In this document: positions 1 to 8,624 of the stretch, piece after piece
How the letters are laid out: every line of letters starts with the position of its first letter
How positions within the stretch are numbered: the first letter of the stretch is position 1
Source: PALSA-693 sp963834725
GTDB taxonomy: Bacteria; Actinomycetota; Acidimicrobiia; Acidimicrobiales; Palsa-688
Reading direction: 5' to 3'
Length of the DNA stretch: 64,000 nucleotides
Assembly (NCBI GenBank): GCA_963834725.1
Contig: CAWICN010000001.1
Location: 3,596,001-3,660,000, forward strand
Program-made: the position numbers and the translations under genes
The notes under the pieces: generated by a model
What the model was told of the DNA's origin: nothing
What the model saw: the letters and a program-made list of their open reading frames with translations, nothing else
Database searches by the model: none

Positions 1-231
1 ACCCGTCTTGGCTTGATAGAGGGTTACGAGCTTGATCGGCGTTCCGGTTGGCGTCTTGCAGCTACTGGTCGATGCACTGGTCGCCCCCGGGCTGGCTGTG
101 CCCGACGACCCACCGCTGGTTGTGGAGCTGCTGCTGCTGTGGCTACTACTACCGCAAGCGGCCAGCAGCAGGCCTACCAGGCCAACTCCCAGGGTTAGGG
201 TCACCGAACGTTTGAACAAGGTCCTCGTCAT
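1..231 (-). CDS. Substrate-binding lipoprotein of a Liv-type ABC transporter (5' part only)
   Basis: The first 77 codons of a minus-strand gene that runs off the window start. The N-terminus is a lipoprotein signal: Lys/Arg-containing start, hydrophobic stretch and a lipobox LLAAC with the lipidated Cys near residue 26. A Ser/Thr-rich linker follows, then residues PIKLVTLYQ, which resemble the first beta strand of periplasmic-binding-protein type I folds. The same layout occurs in the complete binding protein at 20544-22034. It is expected to be anchored outside the membrane and to deliver substrate to a Liv-type permease such as the one at 11771-17058. The start is the ATG at 231. The fold assignment rests on few residues, but the lipoprotein nature is clear. 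Confidence 0.75.
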   Translation of the reverse strand, partial: MTRTLFKRSVTLTLGVGLVGLLLAACGSSSHSSSSSTTSGGSSGTASPGATSASTSSCKTPTGTPIKLVTLYQAKTG

Positions 232-304
232 TATTGTACCTTTCTAAAGGTGACGCGGAAGCGGTCGGACTGCGCAAAAAGGCGGGTACGAAAGCTCGAT
301 TCGC

Positions 305-1234
305 TCATTTGATCGCCAGGGGATTTATCGGTGAACCTACTGCGCCAGTAAATTTGATTGGTGGGCCGCTGAAGAAGAACTCATAGACGCCGTCCTCAGC
401 GCAATCTGCGGCCAATTCTTCAAAATCCAGAATTTCGCCCAGCGTCATGCCCATGTCCCGAAGAAGCACCATGTGCACAGGCAGAACCTCGCCTTCGGAC
501 TCACTCTGAGAGATCTCGACGGCTACGTTGTCCGCCCCCACGGCCGCAATCTCGTGCTCTGACAGCCAGTCGCAACAGTCGAGCCCGATGCCCGGCTCGC
601 CACTGTAGAACCCGGCAGGGTCCTTTTCCAGAATGAACTTCCGGCGCCAGCCCGTCCGAAGCAGCAGAATGTCACCTGACTTGACCTCGACACCCTGAGC
701 GCGGGCCACCTCGTCAAGCTCTGCTGGTGTGATCAAATCAGTGCCCTGCATCCACTCGACACCGCGACTTCGGGCAACGTCCAGGAGGATACCCCGGCCG
801 ACGATGCCCTTCCCCTGCTTGTCGATGGAGCAGCGGCGCGCCCCGTGGATTGTTACCTCCGAGGATGGAAACCCGTTGTACAGGCGATCATCGTAGAATA
901 CGTGGGCCAGGCTGTCCCACTGTGACGCAGCCTGAAGGGGCATGTACACATAGTCGTCCGCGTAATGGAATGCCCCGGGGAACTGGTTTTGATCTTCCCC
1001 GGTCTCAGTCATTATGTGGACGGGATTGATGCGGCCCCCGATGCCGGGCTGGGGTCCGTCCGCTCCGAATGGGATGCCGAGGTCGAAGACCTTTCCGGTC
1101 TTAATGAGGTGCCCCGCCGCGACTATCCGTTCCGGGGTGATGTAGTTGGTCGTACCCTTTTCGTCCTCGGGTCCCCACTTCCCCCAGTTGCTCACTCGCT
1201 TGCCGATTTCGCGAAAGTCTTTCGACACTTTCAT
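305..1234 (-). CDS. Cyclase-family protein (metal-dependent hydrolase, kynurenine formamidase-like fold)
   Basis: About 309 residues from the ATG at 1234; the frame stays open to 1321, but the first 29 residues look non-native. The N-terminal NWGKWGPEDEKGTTNYI and the central QWDSLAHVFYDD match the cyclase-family subgroup that carries QWD...H in place of HxGTHxD. The ending AADCAEDGVYEFFF is also typical. Members hydrolyse amides or lactones, or cyclise small molecules; the substrate here is unknown. The gene follows an APH-fold phosphotransferase and precedes a binding-lipoprotein gene on the same strand. A decayed relative lies at 27473-28308. Confidence 0.85.
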   Translation of the reverse strand: MKVSKDFREIGKRVSNWGKWGPEDEKGTTNYITPERIVAAGHLIKTGKVFDLGIPFGADGPQPGIGGRINPVHIMTETGEDQNQFPGAFHYADDYVYMPLQAASQWDSLAHVFYDDRLYNGFPSSEVTIHGARRCSIDKQGKGIVGRGILLDVARSRGVEWMQGTDLITPAELDEVARAQGVEVKSGDILLLRTGWRRKFILEKDPAGFYSGEPGIGLDCCDWLSEHEIAAVGADNVAVEISQSESEGEVLPVHMVLLRDMGMTLGEILDFEELAADCAEDGVYEFFFSGPPIKFTGAVGSPINPLAIK

Positions 1235-1388
1235 TCCCCCATCAACTCGTAGGCCGCACCGATCAAATAAACCACGAAACCTCATCGCGATTGATAACGC
1301 TTCTATCTCACCCCTATTCAATAATCTGGGACGCTACCTGACGGTGACGCCAGTGTCAAGGCAGCGCATCTGTCCTTGAAGGCACGGG

Positions 1389-2399
1389 TCAGATGTCCCG
1401 GCCGTGGATCAATTCAAGCAGGTCGTATTCCATTTCACTAACTCGACGCCCAAGCGCTGCCATCTCAATGTTTTTCGACGCCCCACTTAGATAGTATTCC
1501 GCATTCATGACGCAGCCGACGCCCCACCGATACGTGGCGAGGATCTCCCACCATCGAAGTCGCTCCCGGTCGACGGCCCCGCCCCCACTCTCGTAGGCCT
1601 CGATGAGCTGGTCGCGCGTGCCAAAGCCGCCCGCATGGAGATCGTCGTTGCCGAAACGCCAAGACCGGACACATAGCCACGCCAGGTCCTCGAGCGGATC
1701 GCCCACGTGAACGGATTCCCAGTCCACCACGCCCTTGATCCCCTCCGGACCAATGATGAGGTTTCCGTTGCGGAAGTCCCCATGCACGAGGGTCATGCTT
1801 CCCCGTTGTGGAGCGTGCGTGAAGAGCCAATGGGCGACAAACTCGAGCGCCGGGTACCGTCCACAGACCCGGGCCAGGTCGTCGAGTTTCGACCCGTCGA
1901 GCTCGTCAATACTGACGGGTAGCTCACCGGTAGCACGTGGCCGAACCCCCTCCGGCGGAGGCACCCTGTGCAAGCGGGCCAGGATCTCCCCGCACTGCCG
2001 GGCGAGACGCGGGCGCACCGCGGCCAGCGCTTCGTCGCGCAAGATGCGCCGGGGGATCGACTCACCCGCGATGTATTGCATGACGATAAACGGAGTACCG
2101 AGGATGTCGGAGTCTTCCGAAACCCACATGACCTCGGGTGCCGGAACACCGTGCTGGCGAGCGTCCCTCATGGCCCGGTATTCCGCGACTCGCACCCCAG
2201 GTGTAAATCTCGACGTGGCGCCGTCGGGGTCCAGGCGTAACACCAGCGAACGACCGTCAAGATCGAACCGATAAATGTTCCGGGAATTCCCACCCACCAA
2301 GCGGGAAAAAGCACCGACTCTTACGGGTCGTCGCGTTTCTTGCTTTAGCCACTCCTGCAGGCGTTGCCCTAGATCCAGGTCCGGCTGCGAGGAGGTCAT
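1389..2399 (-). CDS. APH-fold phosphotransferase family protein
   Basis: About 336 residues. It shows the aminoglycoside phosphotransferase/choline kinase signature LVHGDFRNGNLII (catalytic HGD...N) followed by VVDWE, the metal-binding Asp, and GDPLEDLAWL. The N-lobe segment SRLVGGNSRNIYRFDL is the nucleotide-binding region. In actinobacteria such proteins usually sit beside acyl-CoA or small-molecule catabolic genes rather than acting on antibiotics. The reading frame is open further upstream to 2564, but that part overlaps the preceding gene (2512-3471), so the ATG at 2399 is preferred. A second copy is at 4886-5929. Confidence 0.85.
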   Translation of the reverse strand: MTSSQPDLDLGQRLQEWLKQETRRPVRVGAFSRLVGGNSRNIYRFDLDGRSLVLRLDPDGATSRFTPGVRVAEYRAMRDARQHGVPAPEVMWVSEDSDILGTPFIVMQYIAGESIPRRILRDEALAAVRPRLARQCGEILARLHRVPPPEGVRPRATGELPVSIDELDGSKLDDLARVCGRYPALEFVAHWLFTHAPQRGSMTLVHGDFRNGNLIIGPEGIKGVVDWESVHVGDPLEDLAWLCVRSWRFGNDDLHAGGFGTRDQLIEAYESGGGAVDRERLRWWEILATYRWGVGCVMNAEYYLSGASKNIEMAALGRRVSEMEYDLLELIHGRDI

Positions 2400-2511
2400 T
2401 CGATGGGTGCTCCGGGCCAACCGTTCCAGTCGAGCGGATGCTGTTGCTCCTCGAGATCGGGCATCAGATCTGCCCCTCCTCGATGTTCGGCCAGGTTCTG
2501 GGCGTGATGGC

Positions 2512-3471
2512 TCACGGGCCCACATCCATGTAGGCCGCCGAACCACAGCCAAGGACGTTGTCACACGAAAAGTCAGTCATGGCCCACGGCATGTAGGTCG
2601 TCGGGACCCCTGGGCGCCGGTGGCGCAAGGGGATGGTCCTCACCACCGTCCCGTCGAGCGTCAGCGTTTCGCCGTTCCATAGTTCGAAGGTGGCGCGCAT
2701 GCTCTTGTAGAACCTGGGGTCCCCGTCCTCGTAGACGGTGTCGACGTTGCCGCTCGAGATGCCGATGATGGTGCCATCCCGGTGGACCCATCCTCCGGCG
2801 GTGGTCTCCTCCTCTCCTTCGTACCAATCGATAGATGCCGATATGCCGAACTGCGGGGAGAACGTCACCCAGAATGTGCGATCTCGCATTCGTTTCGAAC
2901 CCTGCCAGTCCCGCTTGCCCCACGAGTGATCACGGTTGCCCATGCCGGCGACATCCGTCTGAACCCCGTCGACGACAATGCTGCCCTCCACCCGCATGTG
3001 CTGCTCATAGTGTGCGTCAGCCATTGGGTCGGGACCGTACATGGGGCTAATACCAGTGTGGATGAGATCCATGTCAACCTCAACCATCGGGTTCTCACGA
3101 AAAGCCCTACCTGGATCAGTGAGCTCGCGGCAGTCGCCCAGGCGAACGGCCCGCCCGTCAAACGTGGTTCGCAGGCGTTGACCGGGTTCGAGCACCTCGA
3201 AACGGAGGCCGTCGGCATCGAAGACATCGGTCCTCGTGATTGGCGCTCGACGCCACCAGACGAGGCACGAGCCGTCAGCCATGAGGATCATGTAAGTAAG
3301 CTCGGCGTGGCCTTCATTGATTCGGTTCCCCAGGCGGAGCAGACCCCCGGAGTGCTCAGCCCGATTGTGCCAAGAGAAGACCATGCTCTCGTTATACTGG
3401 ACTTCGCTTGAGTCGACCGGGTGCATTGCCTCTTCGACGGGATCAACTATGCCGCGACTCAGTATTTTCAT
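2512..3471 (-). CDS. DUF7064/AttH-CrtC-like protein, DHSWG motif (type A)
   Basis: 319 residues starting at ATG 3471 behind an AAAGGGA ribosome-binding site. It has the hallmark GNRDHSWGKR about two-thirds along, an early HPVD...QYNES block, and a repeated beta-strand pattern expected of lipocalin-like CrtC/AttH hydratase folds. I recall this family under DUF7064/DUF7065 names, but its reaction is not established. A closely similar protein is at 5926-6891 and more distant ones are at 10525-11532 and 23906-24895. It lies upstream of the phosphotransferase at 1389-2399 on the same strand. Confidence 0.7.
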   Translation of the reverse strand: MKILSRGIVDPVEEAMHPVDSSEVQYNESMVFSWHNRAEHSGGLLRLGNRINEGHAELTYMILMADGSCLVWWRRAPITRTDVFDADGLRFEVLEPGQRLRTTFDGRAVRLGDCRELTDPGRAFRENPMVEVDMDLIHTGISPMYGPDPMADAHYEQHMRVEGSIVVDGVQTDVAGMGNRDHSWGKRDWQGSKRMRDRTFWVTFSPQFGISASIDWYEGEEETTAGGWVHRDGTIIGISSGNVDTVYEDGDPRFYKSMRATFELWNGETLTLDGTVVRTIPLRHRRPGVPTTYMPWAMTDFSCDNVLGCGSAAYMDVGP

Positions 3472-3551
3472 ATTTTTCCCTTTTTGCTATCTTGTTAAGG
3501 TGCTATGTCGACACTGAAGAGAGACTTTTAAGCTCCAAAGGAGAAGCACAT

Positions 3552-3914
3552 ATGCAGGACCCACCGTCCGCACCAGAGTTGCTCGACGCGGTCACCATTT
3601 TCTTGACCGACGACCTCATGCCGACCCTCGAAGGACGTGAGCGCTTCCACGTCCGGGTCGCCGCCAACCTTCTGCGGATCGTCGGACGTGAGTGGGAGCT
3701 GGAGGCCGGCCACCGTGAGGAAGATCGCCTCGCCCTGGCTGCGCTGTTAGACGCCGACAGAACCCTCGAGGAACTTGCTGACCAGCTCGTTGACGGCATT
3801 CGCACCGGCGAGCTCGACTCACAGGAGTCAGAAGTGCTGGATGCGCTGCGGGGCGTCGTCCGCCGAAAGCTCTCCATCACGAACCCCGGCTACATTCGCG
3901 ACGAAGCGGTATAG
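3552..3914 (+). CDS. DUF6285-like protein
   Basis: 120 residues from the ATG at 3552, chosen because AAAGGAGA lies about 8 nt upstream; longer open frame before it lacks support. The sequence starts MQDPPSAPELLDAV and is helical and acidic (ELEAGHREEDRLAL, VLDALRGVVRRKL). These features match small DUF6285-type proteins that accompany APH-fold phosphotransferases and acyl-CoA enzymes in actinobacterial catabolic clusters. It is the only plus-strand gene in the first 9 kb, placed between a divergent DUF7064-like gene and a convergent SMP-30 gene. Function unknown; possibly a partner of the neighbouring phosphotransferases. Confidence 0.7.
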   Translation: MQDPPSAPELLDAVTIFLTDDLMPTLEGRERFHVRVAANLLRIVGREWELEAGHREEDRLALAALLDADRTLEELADQLVDGIRTGELDSQESEVLDALRGVVRRKLSITNPGYIRDEAV

Positions 3915-3923
3915 CCTCAGTCG

Positions 3924-4856
3924 TCACGCTGGCACCGACGCCTCGAACGCGAGCGACGCCCCTTCGCATGGCCATTCCATGCTGTAGAGCAGACCAAGGC
4001 CGGACGATGTGACGTAGGCGGTTCGGGGGTTGGTGACATCGAAGCAGATGTTGGTCACGAGCGGGTCGGGTTGGGGGACGGGGAAGAACGCTTGCACTTT
4101 TCCATCGGCCCCGATGCGGGTGATTCCGCCGTTTCCGATGGTGGCTACGCACACTGAGCCTTCGGCGTCGACGGCGCACGAATCGAGGTAGGCGAAGTAA
4201 TCGAATATGTAGAAGGGCGTGGCACTCGCCGGAGCGAAAGGGGTTGAGCCGGGCCGGAGCACCCCTGGTGAATCAATATCCCAGTACCAGATTCGGGCTG
4301 AAACGCTGTCGACGACATACAGGCGATTGCCATCAGGTGAAAGCGCGATCCCGTTCGGGCGATCGAGGCCGTGGGCGACCATCGCGATGAAGCTTCCGTC
4401 TGCTTTCGCATAATAGACCGCGCCCACGTCGACCTTGTTTTGCCACGAGGTGCCTGTGTCGGTGAAGTAGAAACCACCGGTTGTGTCGAAGACCAGGTCG
4501 TTGGGGGCGTTCAGCAACGAGCCGTCACACTCCGTGTAAAGGGTCTCGACTGCGCCAGTGCGAGGGTCAACCGACTGAATCCGACCCCCGATGTAGTCCT
4601 CGGCCCGGCCCGTCGGCACCCGGTAGTCGCCATAATCCGCCCAACCGAAACCACCGTCGTTGGCGACGAAATACAAGCCGTCGGGACCGGGTGCGGCTCC
4701 GTTGGGGCCGCCGCCGCAATGTCCGATGACGGAGTGCGTCGAGTCCGGAAGGATCCTCGTGAGGTCGCCTGACTCGATTTCGACAACAACCGCGCTGCCG
4801 TCAGGAAGCGAAATCGGTCCTTCCGGGAAGTGGAGGCCGCGAGCGATCTCCTTCAT
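3924..4856 (-). CDS. SMP-30/gluconolactonase/LRE-family protein
   Basis: 310 residues; ATG at 4856 preceded by AAAGGAGC at good spacing. Six-bladed propeller motifs are visible: LHFPEGPIS (metal-binding Glu), GGGPNGAAPGPDG, APNDLVFD (metal-binding Asn), RPNGIALSPDGNRLYVVD and DSCAVDAEG (metal-binding Asp). The family hydrolyses lactones or organophosphate-like esters. The gene starts 29 nt downstream of the phosphotransferase stop at 4886 and is probably cotranscribed with it and the DUF7064-like gene before that. A paralogue in the other gene block is at 22872-23789. Confidence 0.88.
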   Translation of the reverse strand: MKEIARGLHFPEGPISLPDGSAVVVEIESGDLTRILPDSTHSVIGHCGGGPNGAAPGPDGLYFVANDGGFGWADYGDYRVPTGRAEDYIGGRIQSVDPRTGAVETLYTECDGSLLNAPNDLVFDTTGGFYFTDTGTSWQNKVDVGAVYYAKADGSFIAMVAHGLDRPNGIALSPDGNRLYVVDSVSARIWYWDIDSPGVLRPGSTPFAPASATPFYIFDYFAYLDSCAVDAEGSVCVATIGNGGITRIGADGKVQAFFPVPQPDPLVTNICFDVTNPRTAYVTSSGLGLLYSMEWPCEGASLAFEASVPA

Positions 4857-4885
4857 GGGACAGCTCCTTTCTAGCCAGAATCCAG

Positions 4886-5929
4886 TCAGATCTTCAGATC
4901 GGTCAGGGTTTGTTCGAGTCGCGCGGGCACCGTGTGAGCGAAGCGCGCCACGGAAGCATTGGCGGCGTGGCCGTTGAGATACGTCGAATAGAGTCCTTCG
5001 AGAATGACGATGCCCTTCCAGGAGTTGAACGCTCGATAGAAGTCGAGATTGGAGATCTGCCGGCCGGTCAGCTCAGAATACAGATCGTACATCTCGGCCT
5101 GACTCAGCGCTCCGGGCCAGGCCACGACGTCGTTGGCAGGATTCCCCGACTCTCCGTCCGGGCTCGCCATCCAGCCCCCCACGAACCAGGTCAGATCCGC
5201 CAGCGGGTCCCCGAGGGTCGCCATCTCCCAGTCCATCACGGCGGCCACCGTGTTGTCGCCTTCGCGGAATAGGAGATTATGCAGGCCGTAATCCCCGTGA
5301 ACAATCGTTGCTTCCAAACTGTCAGGAATGTGCGACGTGACCCACTCCGTCAGGCGGTCGAGGCCGATAAGGCGGTTCGCGGTAGGAGTCAATCGTGCCT
5401 GAGACGACCACCGCGCCACCTGTCGATGCAGATAACCATCCGGCCGCCCCGGTAGGTCCAGTCCTCGCCAATCGACATCGTGAAGAACAGCCAGAGTGGT
5501 CACGGCGGACGTACAGAGATCCGTGAGATTCTTCGGATCACGTAGCGAATCCGGGATTCGCTGCTGCAGGACGTACCCGTCGACGCGCTCCATCACGTAG
5601 AACTGCGACCCGACAATGCTGGCATCGTCGCAGTAAAGGATGGGACGAGCCACTGGCACGGCAGATCCGTGCAGCGCAGCTATGAAGCGGTACTCCCGCC
5701 CGACATCGTGTGCGGTCGGCAGAAGGCTCCCGGCCGGGGGCCTTCGCACCACCAGTTGCCTGTCGCCGAATGCGATGAAGGCCGTCACATTGGAGCTGCC
5801 CGACTGGGCGCGGCCAGTGATCACCACCTCATCTTTGGTGCCGAAGTGCCTTCGAAGCAGCTCGGTCAATGGCCCAGGTCGAACCAAAGCGGAGGTCTCC
5901 GCCAGCAGCGGGTCCCCCACCTCCGTCAC
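4886..5929 (-). CDS. APH-fold phosphotransferase family protein
   Basis: 347 residues. It contains IVHGDYGLHNLLF (catalytic HGD...N), VAAVMDWEMATLGDPLADL (metal-binding Asp) and the N-lobe SGSSNVTAFIAFGDRQLVVRRPP. This resembles the phosphotransferase family related to the N-terminal domain of ACAD10/11, which phosphorylates hydroxyacyl substrates. The GTG start at 5929 overlaps the stop of the DUF7064-like gene by 4 nt (GTGA), implying translational coupling. The operon order DUF7064-like, phosphotransferase, SMP-30 suggests sequential steps on one small molecule. Confidence 0.87.
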   Translation of the reverse strand: MTEVGDPLLAETSALVRPGPLTELLRRHFGTKDEVVITGRAQSGSSNVTAFIAFGDRQLVVRRPPAGSLLPTAHDVGREYRFIAALHGSAVPVARPILYCDDASIVGSQFYVMERVDGYVLQQRIPDSLRDPKNLTDLCTSAVTTLAVLHDVDWRGLDLPGRPDGYLHRQVARWSSQARLTPTANRLIGLDRLTEWVTSHIPDSLEATIVHGDYGLHNLLFREGDNTVAAVMDWEMATLGDPLADLTWFVGGWMASPDGESGNPANDVVAWPGALSQAEMYDLYSELTGRQISNLDFYRAFNSWKGIVILEGLYSTYLNGHAANASVARFAHTVPARLEQTLTDLKI

Positions 5930-6891
5930 CGGGCATCCAGGTACTCGGAGAGACCGAGCCCAGTCCGGTTCTCACAGGTGAACTCGGCCATGGCCCAACC
6001 AATGTGCGTTGTGTTGCCTTCGCGCGAATGGCGTAGCGGAGCTAGAGCCTTAACAACGCCATCGACATCGACGACCGACCCGTCCTGCTGATGCAAATGC
6101 AGGGAGAGGGAGGTGTGGAACAGCTCGTCCGGATCCTCGTAGGTCGAACTGATCGTGGCGTGGACGATCGGTTCCATCTGCTCATCTCGCCACACATAGC
6201 CGATGGTGGCCCACGTCGGATCGTCCCGGTCCTTCCAGGTCAACGACGTTGCGAATCCGAAGTTGCGATCGAACGTGCACCATATGGTCCGGTCGACGGT
6301 TCTGCCCGCGCGTCCGGTCCAGACCCGGGGCCCCCATGAGTGGTCGCGATTGCCCCAAGCCCGCACCGGTCCCGTCGCGCCATCGATCGTCAACGAACCA
6401 GTGAGAGCCATGTGCTGCTCGTAATGACCCCCAACGTCCATCCCGGGGAAAGGCGTACCCCCATACAACGGGCTGAGCCCTTCGAGTTCGAGATCAAGCA
6501 CGACGTCGACCTGCGGCGCGGCGCGCAGCGCTTCCCGGGCATTCGTCAGAAGCTTTGGCGAGTCGAGCAAGGCGGCCGGCCCGTCGAACCGGGCGAGCAT
6601 GCGCTGATCGCCCTGAGCAGGAACGATTGTGAGGCCGCCGGCGATGAACTGGGTATTGTCGGTGATAGAGGCTCGCTCGAATTTGAACAGGCATCGTCCG
6701 TCGGGAAGGAACCAACACAGTGTCGATTCAGCGTGGCCTTCGTTAAGGCGATTCCCGATTCGGACATACCCACCTTGCTGGGTATCATTATCGAAGATAG
6801 TGACGAGGGCACTCTCGTTGAATTGCGGGTGGTCATCTACCGGGTGCATCCCCTCGTCGGTGATAGCAAGGTTTCCTACGATTGAGGTCAT
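5926..6891 (-). CDS. DUF7064/AttH-CrtC-like protein, DHSWG motif (type A)
   Basis: About 321 residues from ATG 6891, which has AGGGAGAG about 10 nt upstream; the open frame extends to 7017 without support. It carries AWGNRDHSWGPRVW, the early HPVDDHPQFNES block and GNRLNEGHAE, all shared with the protein at 2512-3471. The fold is probably a double lipocalin-like barrel as in CrtC hydratases, but the activity is unknown. It is coupled to the phosphotransferase downstream through a GTGA overlap, so the two proteins are likely made in equal amounts. Confidence 0.7.
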   Translation of the reverse strand: MTSIVGNLAITDEGMHPVDDHPQFNESALVTIFDNDTQQGGYVRIGNRLNEGHAESTLCWFLPDGRCLFKFERASITDNTQFIAGGLTIVPAQGDQRMLARFDGPAALLDSPKLLTNAREALRAAPQVDVVLDLELEGLSPLYGGTPFPGMDVGGHYEQHMALTGSLTIDGATGPVRAWGNRDHSWGPRVWTGRAGRTVDRTIWCTFDRNFGFATSLTWKDRDDPTWATIGYVWRDEQMEPIVHATISSTYEDPDELFHTSLSLHLHQQDGSVVDVDGVVKALAPLRHSREGNTTHIGWAMAEFTCENRTGLGLSEYLDAR

Positions 6892-7070
6892 TTTGCGTGG
6901 CTCTCCCTCTTGCACGTGGCGGTTGTTTCCGATCGGCAGAATGCCTGGCCGCCCCCTACGACAGGCCCTAAGTCCAGTTCGTGGCGCGATCGCGATAGTT
7001 GACCAACGATCGGCCATTGCTTAGTTTCGACCTCCCAGCGGTGGTCGAACAGATATGTGACTGCACCCCG

Positions 7071-8594
7071 TCAGCTGGCATCGGTGGCTGCGGACGCTTC
7101 CCGGTAACGCTTGCGTCGAACTTTGCCGGCTTCGGTTCGATCGATCCCGGACACGATCTCAATCGATCGTGGCACCTTGTACGGCGTCAACCGCCCGACC
7201 AAGTAGTCGTGGATTTCCTCGACGGAAGGCTGGGGTCCGTCGGCTCTCAGGCTGACGACCGCGTGCACAGACTCTCGTAGGTCCGCATGAGTGCGGGGAA
7301 CGACGACACAGTCGTCCACTCCGGGCATCGTTCGGATCACGATTTCCACCTCGTCGGGGTAGACATTGGCCCCGCCGGTGATGATAAGGTCGTCGACTCT
7401 CCCGACGACATAGAGATATCCTTCGTCGTCGACGTAACCGAGGTCACCCAGGCTTACATACTCTCCGATGGTATGCATCTTGAGGGACGGATTGACGTAC
7501 TTGTGTTCGACATCGACCGATTCGACAAGCGGTCTGACGAAGACCTCTCCCACCTCGCCCGGTCCAAGATGTGTCCCGTCCCCGTCGATGATCGCTAATT
7601 CGCAGTTTACCGGGCGCCCCTGGCTGCCCTGATGGGTCAGCCATTCCTTCCCGTTGATCACGGTGTGCCCCACGCTTTCTGTCGATCCGTAGATCTCCGT
7701 GATCTTCTCCGGTCCGAGCATCTCGATCCATGCCATCTTTACGGCCGTGGGACAGATACCTCCGGTGTGCGACATCGATGACAAGCTCTGGAGATGCTCC
7801 TTGTCGAAGAGAGGGCTCTCCAGCATGCGTGACATCATCGTGGGAACAAGACCGACCGTCGCCAGTTGAAACTTCTGGATGGCCCACAGCGCTACATCGG
7901 CATCAAATCGCGCCAACGAGCTCACCTCGCCGGCCTCGAAGAGGCTCATGTAGAGACCAACCGACCCGGCGCCATGGTTGAGTGGCGAACAGATGAGCGA
8001 ACGCCTGCGCTCCGCACGTTGCAGGGCGTTACCCAAGCCGCCGAGAAACTTTCCAGGCGTGAAACACCCCTTTCCGATGGGATCGATCAGCTTCGGAACG
8101 CCGGTTGAGCCACTGGATGCGATCACAAGCATTGGGTCGGCGACGACGTGTTCATCCTGGAGGGCTCGCAGTCGTTCGAGTCCTCTGCCACCTCCGACTG
8201 AGTCGTCAGTCAGGGGGATGTGCTCCTCGGAACCCCAGTCAACGCTTTCGCCAATCCTGATGACGCGGTCGAGATCGCTCAAGATCTGCGTCCCCTCGAC
8301 AGACCCGACCGAGGGGGCAAGCGGGAGCACACTCAGACCTACCTTCCATGCTCCGAAGGCGCCGATGGCATGGTCGACAGCATCGCGAGTCATTAAGAGA
8401 ACGGTTGCAGGTCGCGTTTCGACGCCGGCTTCCAGCAGGCGCGCCGCCACGGCATCGGATCGCCTGTCAAGGTCTTCCCACGAGATCTCCCGAAATTCTT
8501 CGACAGCCCAGATGCATCTGACTGCAACCGCCGTCTGAAAGGTTCTCGCGAGCTCGCGGAGCCGCTCAGCCATCGAAATGCATTCATCAGTCAT
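7071..8594 (-). CDS. AMP-dependent acyl-CoA synthetase/ligase (ANL superfamily)
   Basis: 507 residues. ANL motifs appear in order: P-loop ASSGSTGVPK (about 160-170), YGSTES (A5), SLGDLGYVDDEGYLYVVGR (A7-A8 hinge) and the C-terminal catalytic-lysine region RTEAGKVRRKRYRE. It should adenylate a carboxylic acid and pass it to CoA, the usual entry to acyl catabolism. The ATG at 8594 has a GGAATGGAGC element upstream. A perfect inverted repeat sits at 8610-8624, just before the gene. It heads the leftward cluster of DUF7064-like, phosphotransferase and SMP-30 genes; the acid substrate cannot be predicted. Confidence 0.92.
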   Translation of the reverse strand: MTDECISMAERLRELARTFQTAVAVRCIWAVEEFREISWEDLDRRSDAVAARLLEAGVETRPATVLLMTRDAVDHAIGAFGAWKVGLSVLPLAPSVGSVEGTQILSDLDRVIRIGESVDWGSEEHIPLTDDSVGGGRGLERLRALQDEHVVADPMLVIASSGSTGVPKLIDPIGKGCFTPGKFLGGLGNALQRAERRRSLICSPLNHGAGSVGLYMSLFEAGEVSSLARFDADVALWAIQKFQLATVGLVPTMMSRMLESPLFDKEHLQSLSSMSHTGGICPTAVKMAWIEMLGPEKITEIYGSTESVGHTVINGKEWLTHQGSQGRPVNCELAIIDGDGTHLGPGEVGEVFVRPLVESVDVEHKYVNPSLKMHTIGEYVSLGDLGYVDDEGYLYVVGRVDDLIITGGANVYPDEVEIVIRTMPGVDDCVVVPRTHADLRESVHAVVSLRADGPQPSVEEIHDYLVGRLTPYKVPRSIEIVSGIDRTEAGKVRRKRYREASAATDAS

Positions 8595-8609
8595 GAAGCT
8601 CCATTCCCT

Positions 8610-8624
8610 TCAAGTAACACTTGA
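8610..8624. promoter_or_regulatory. Inverted repeat, probable operator of the acyl-CoA ligase gene
   Basis: TCAAGT-AAC-ACTTGA is a perfect 6-bp inverted repeat with a 3-bp centre, 16-30 nt upstream of the ligase start. Its size and position fit a dimeric repressor site. The TetR-type regulator at 9585-10358 is the nearest candidate, but that link is inference. Confidence 0.5.

Noticed and set aside
1389..5929. APH-fold genes as aminoglycoside resistance genes
   Set aside because: The genomic setting (DUF7064-like, SMP-30, DUF6285, acyl-CoA ligase) and the ACAD10/11-like sequence style favour catabolic phosphotransferases.
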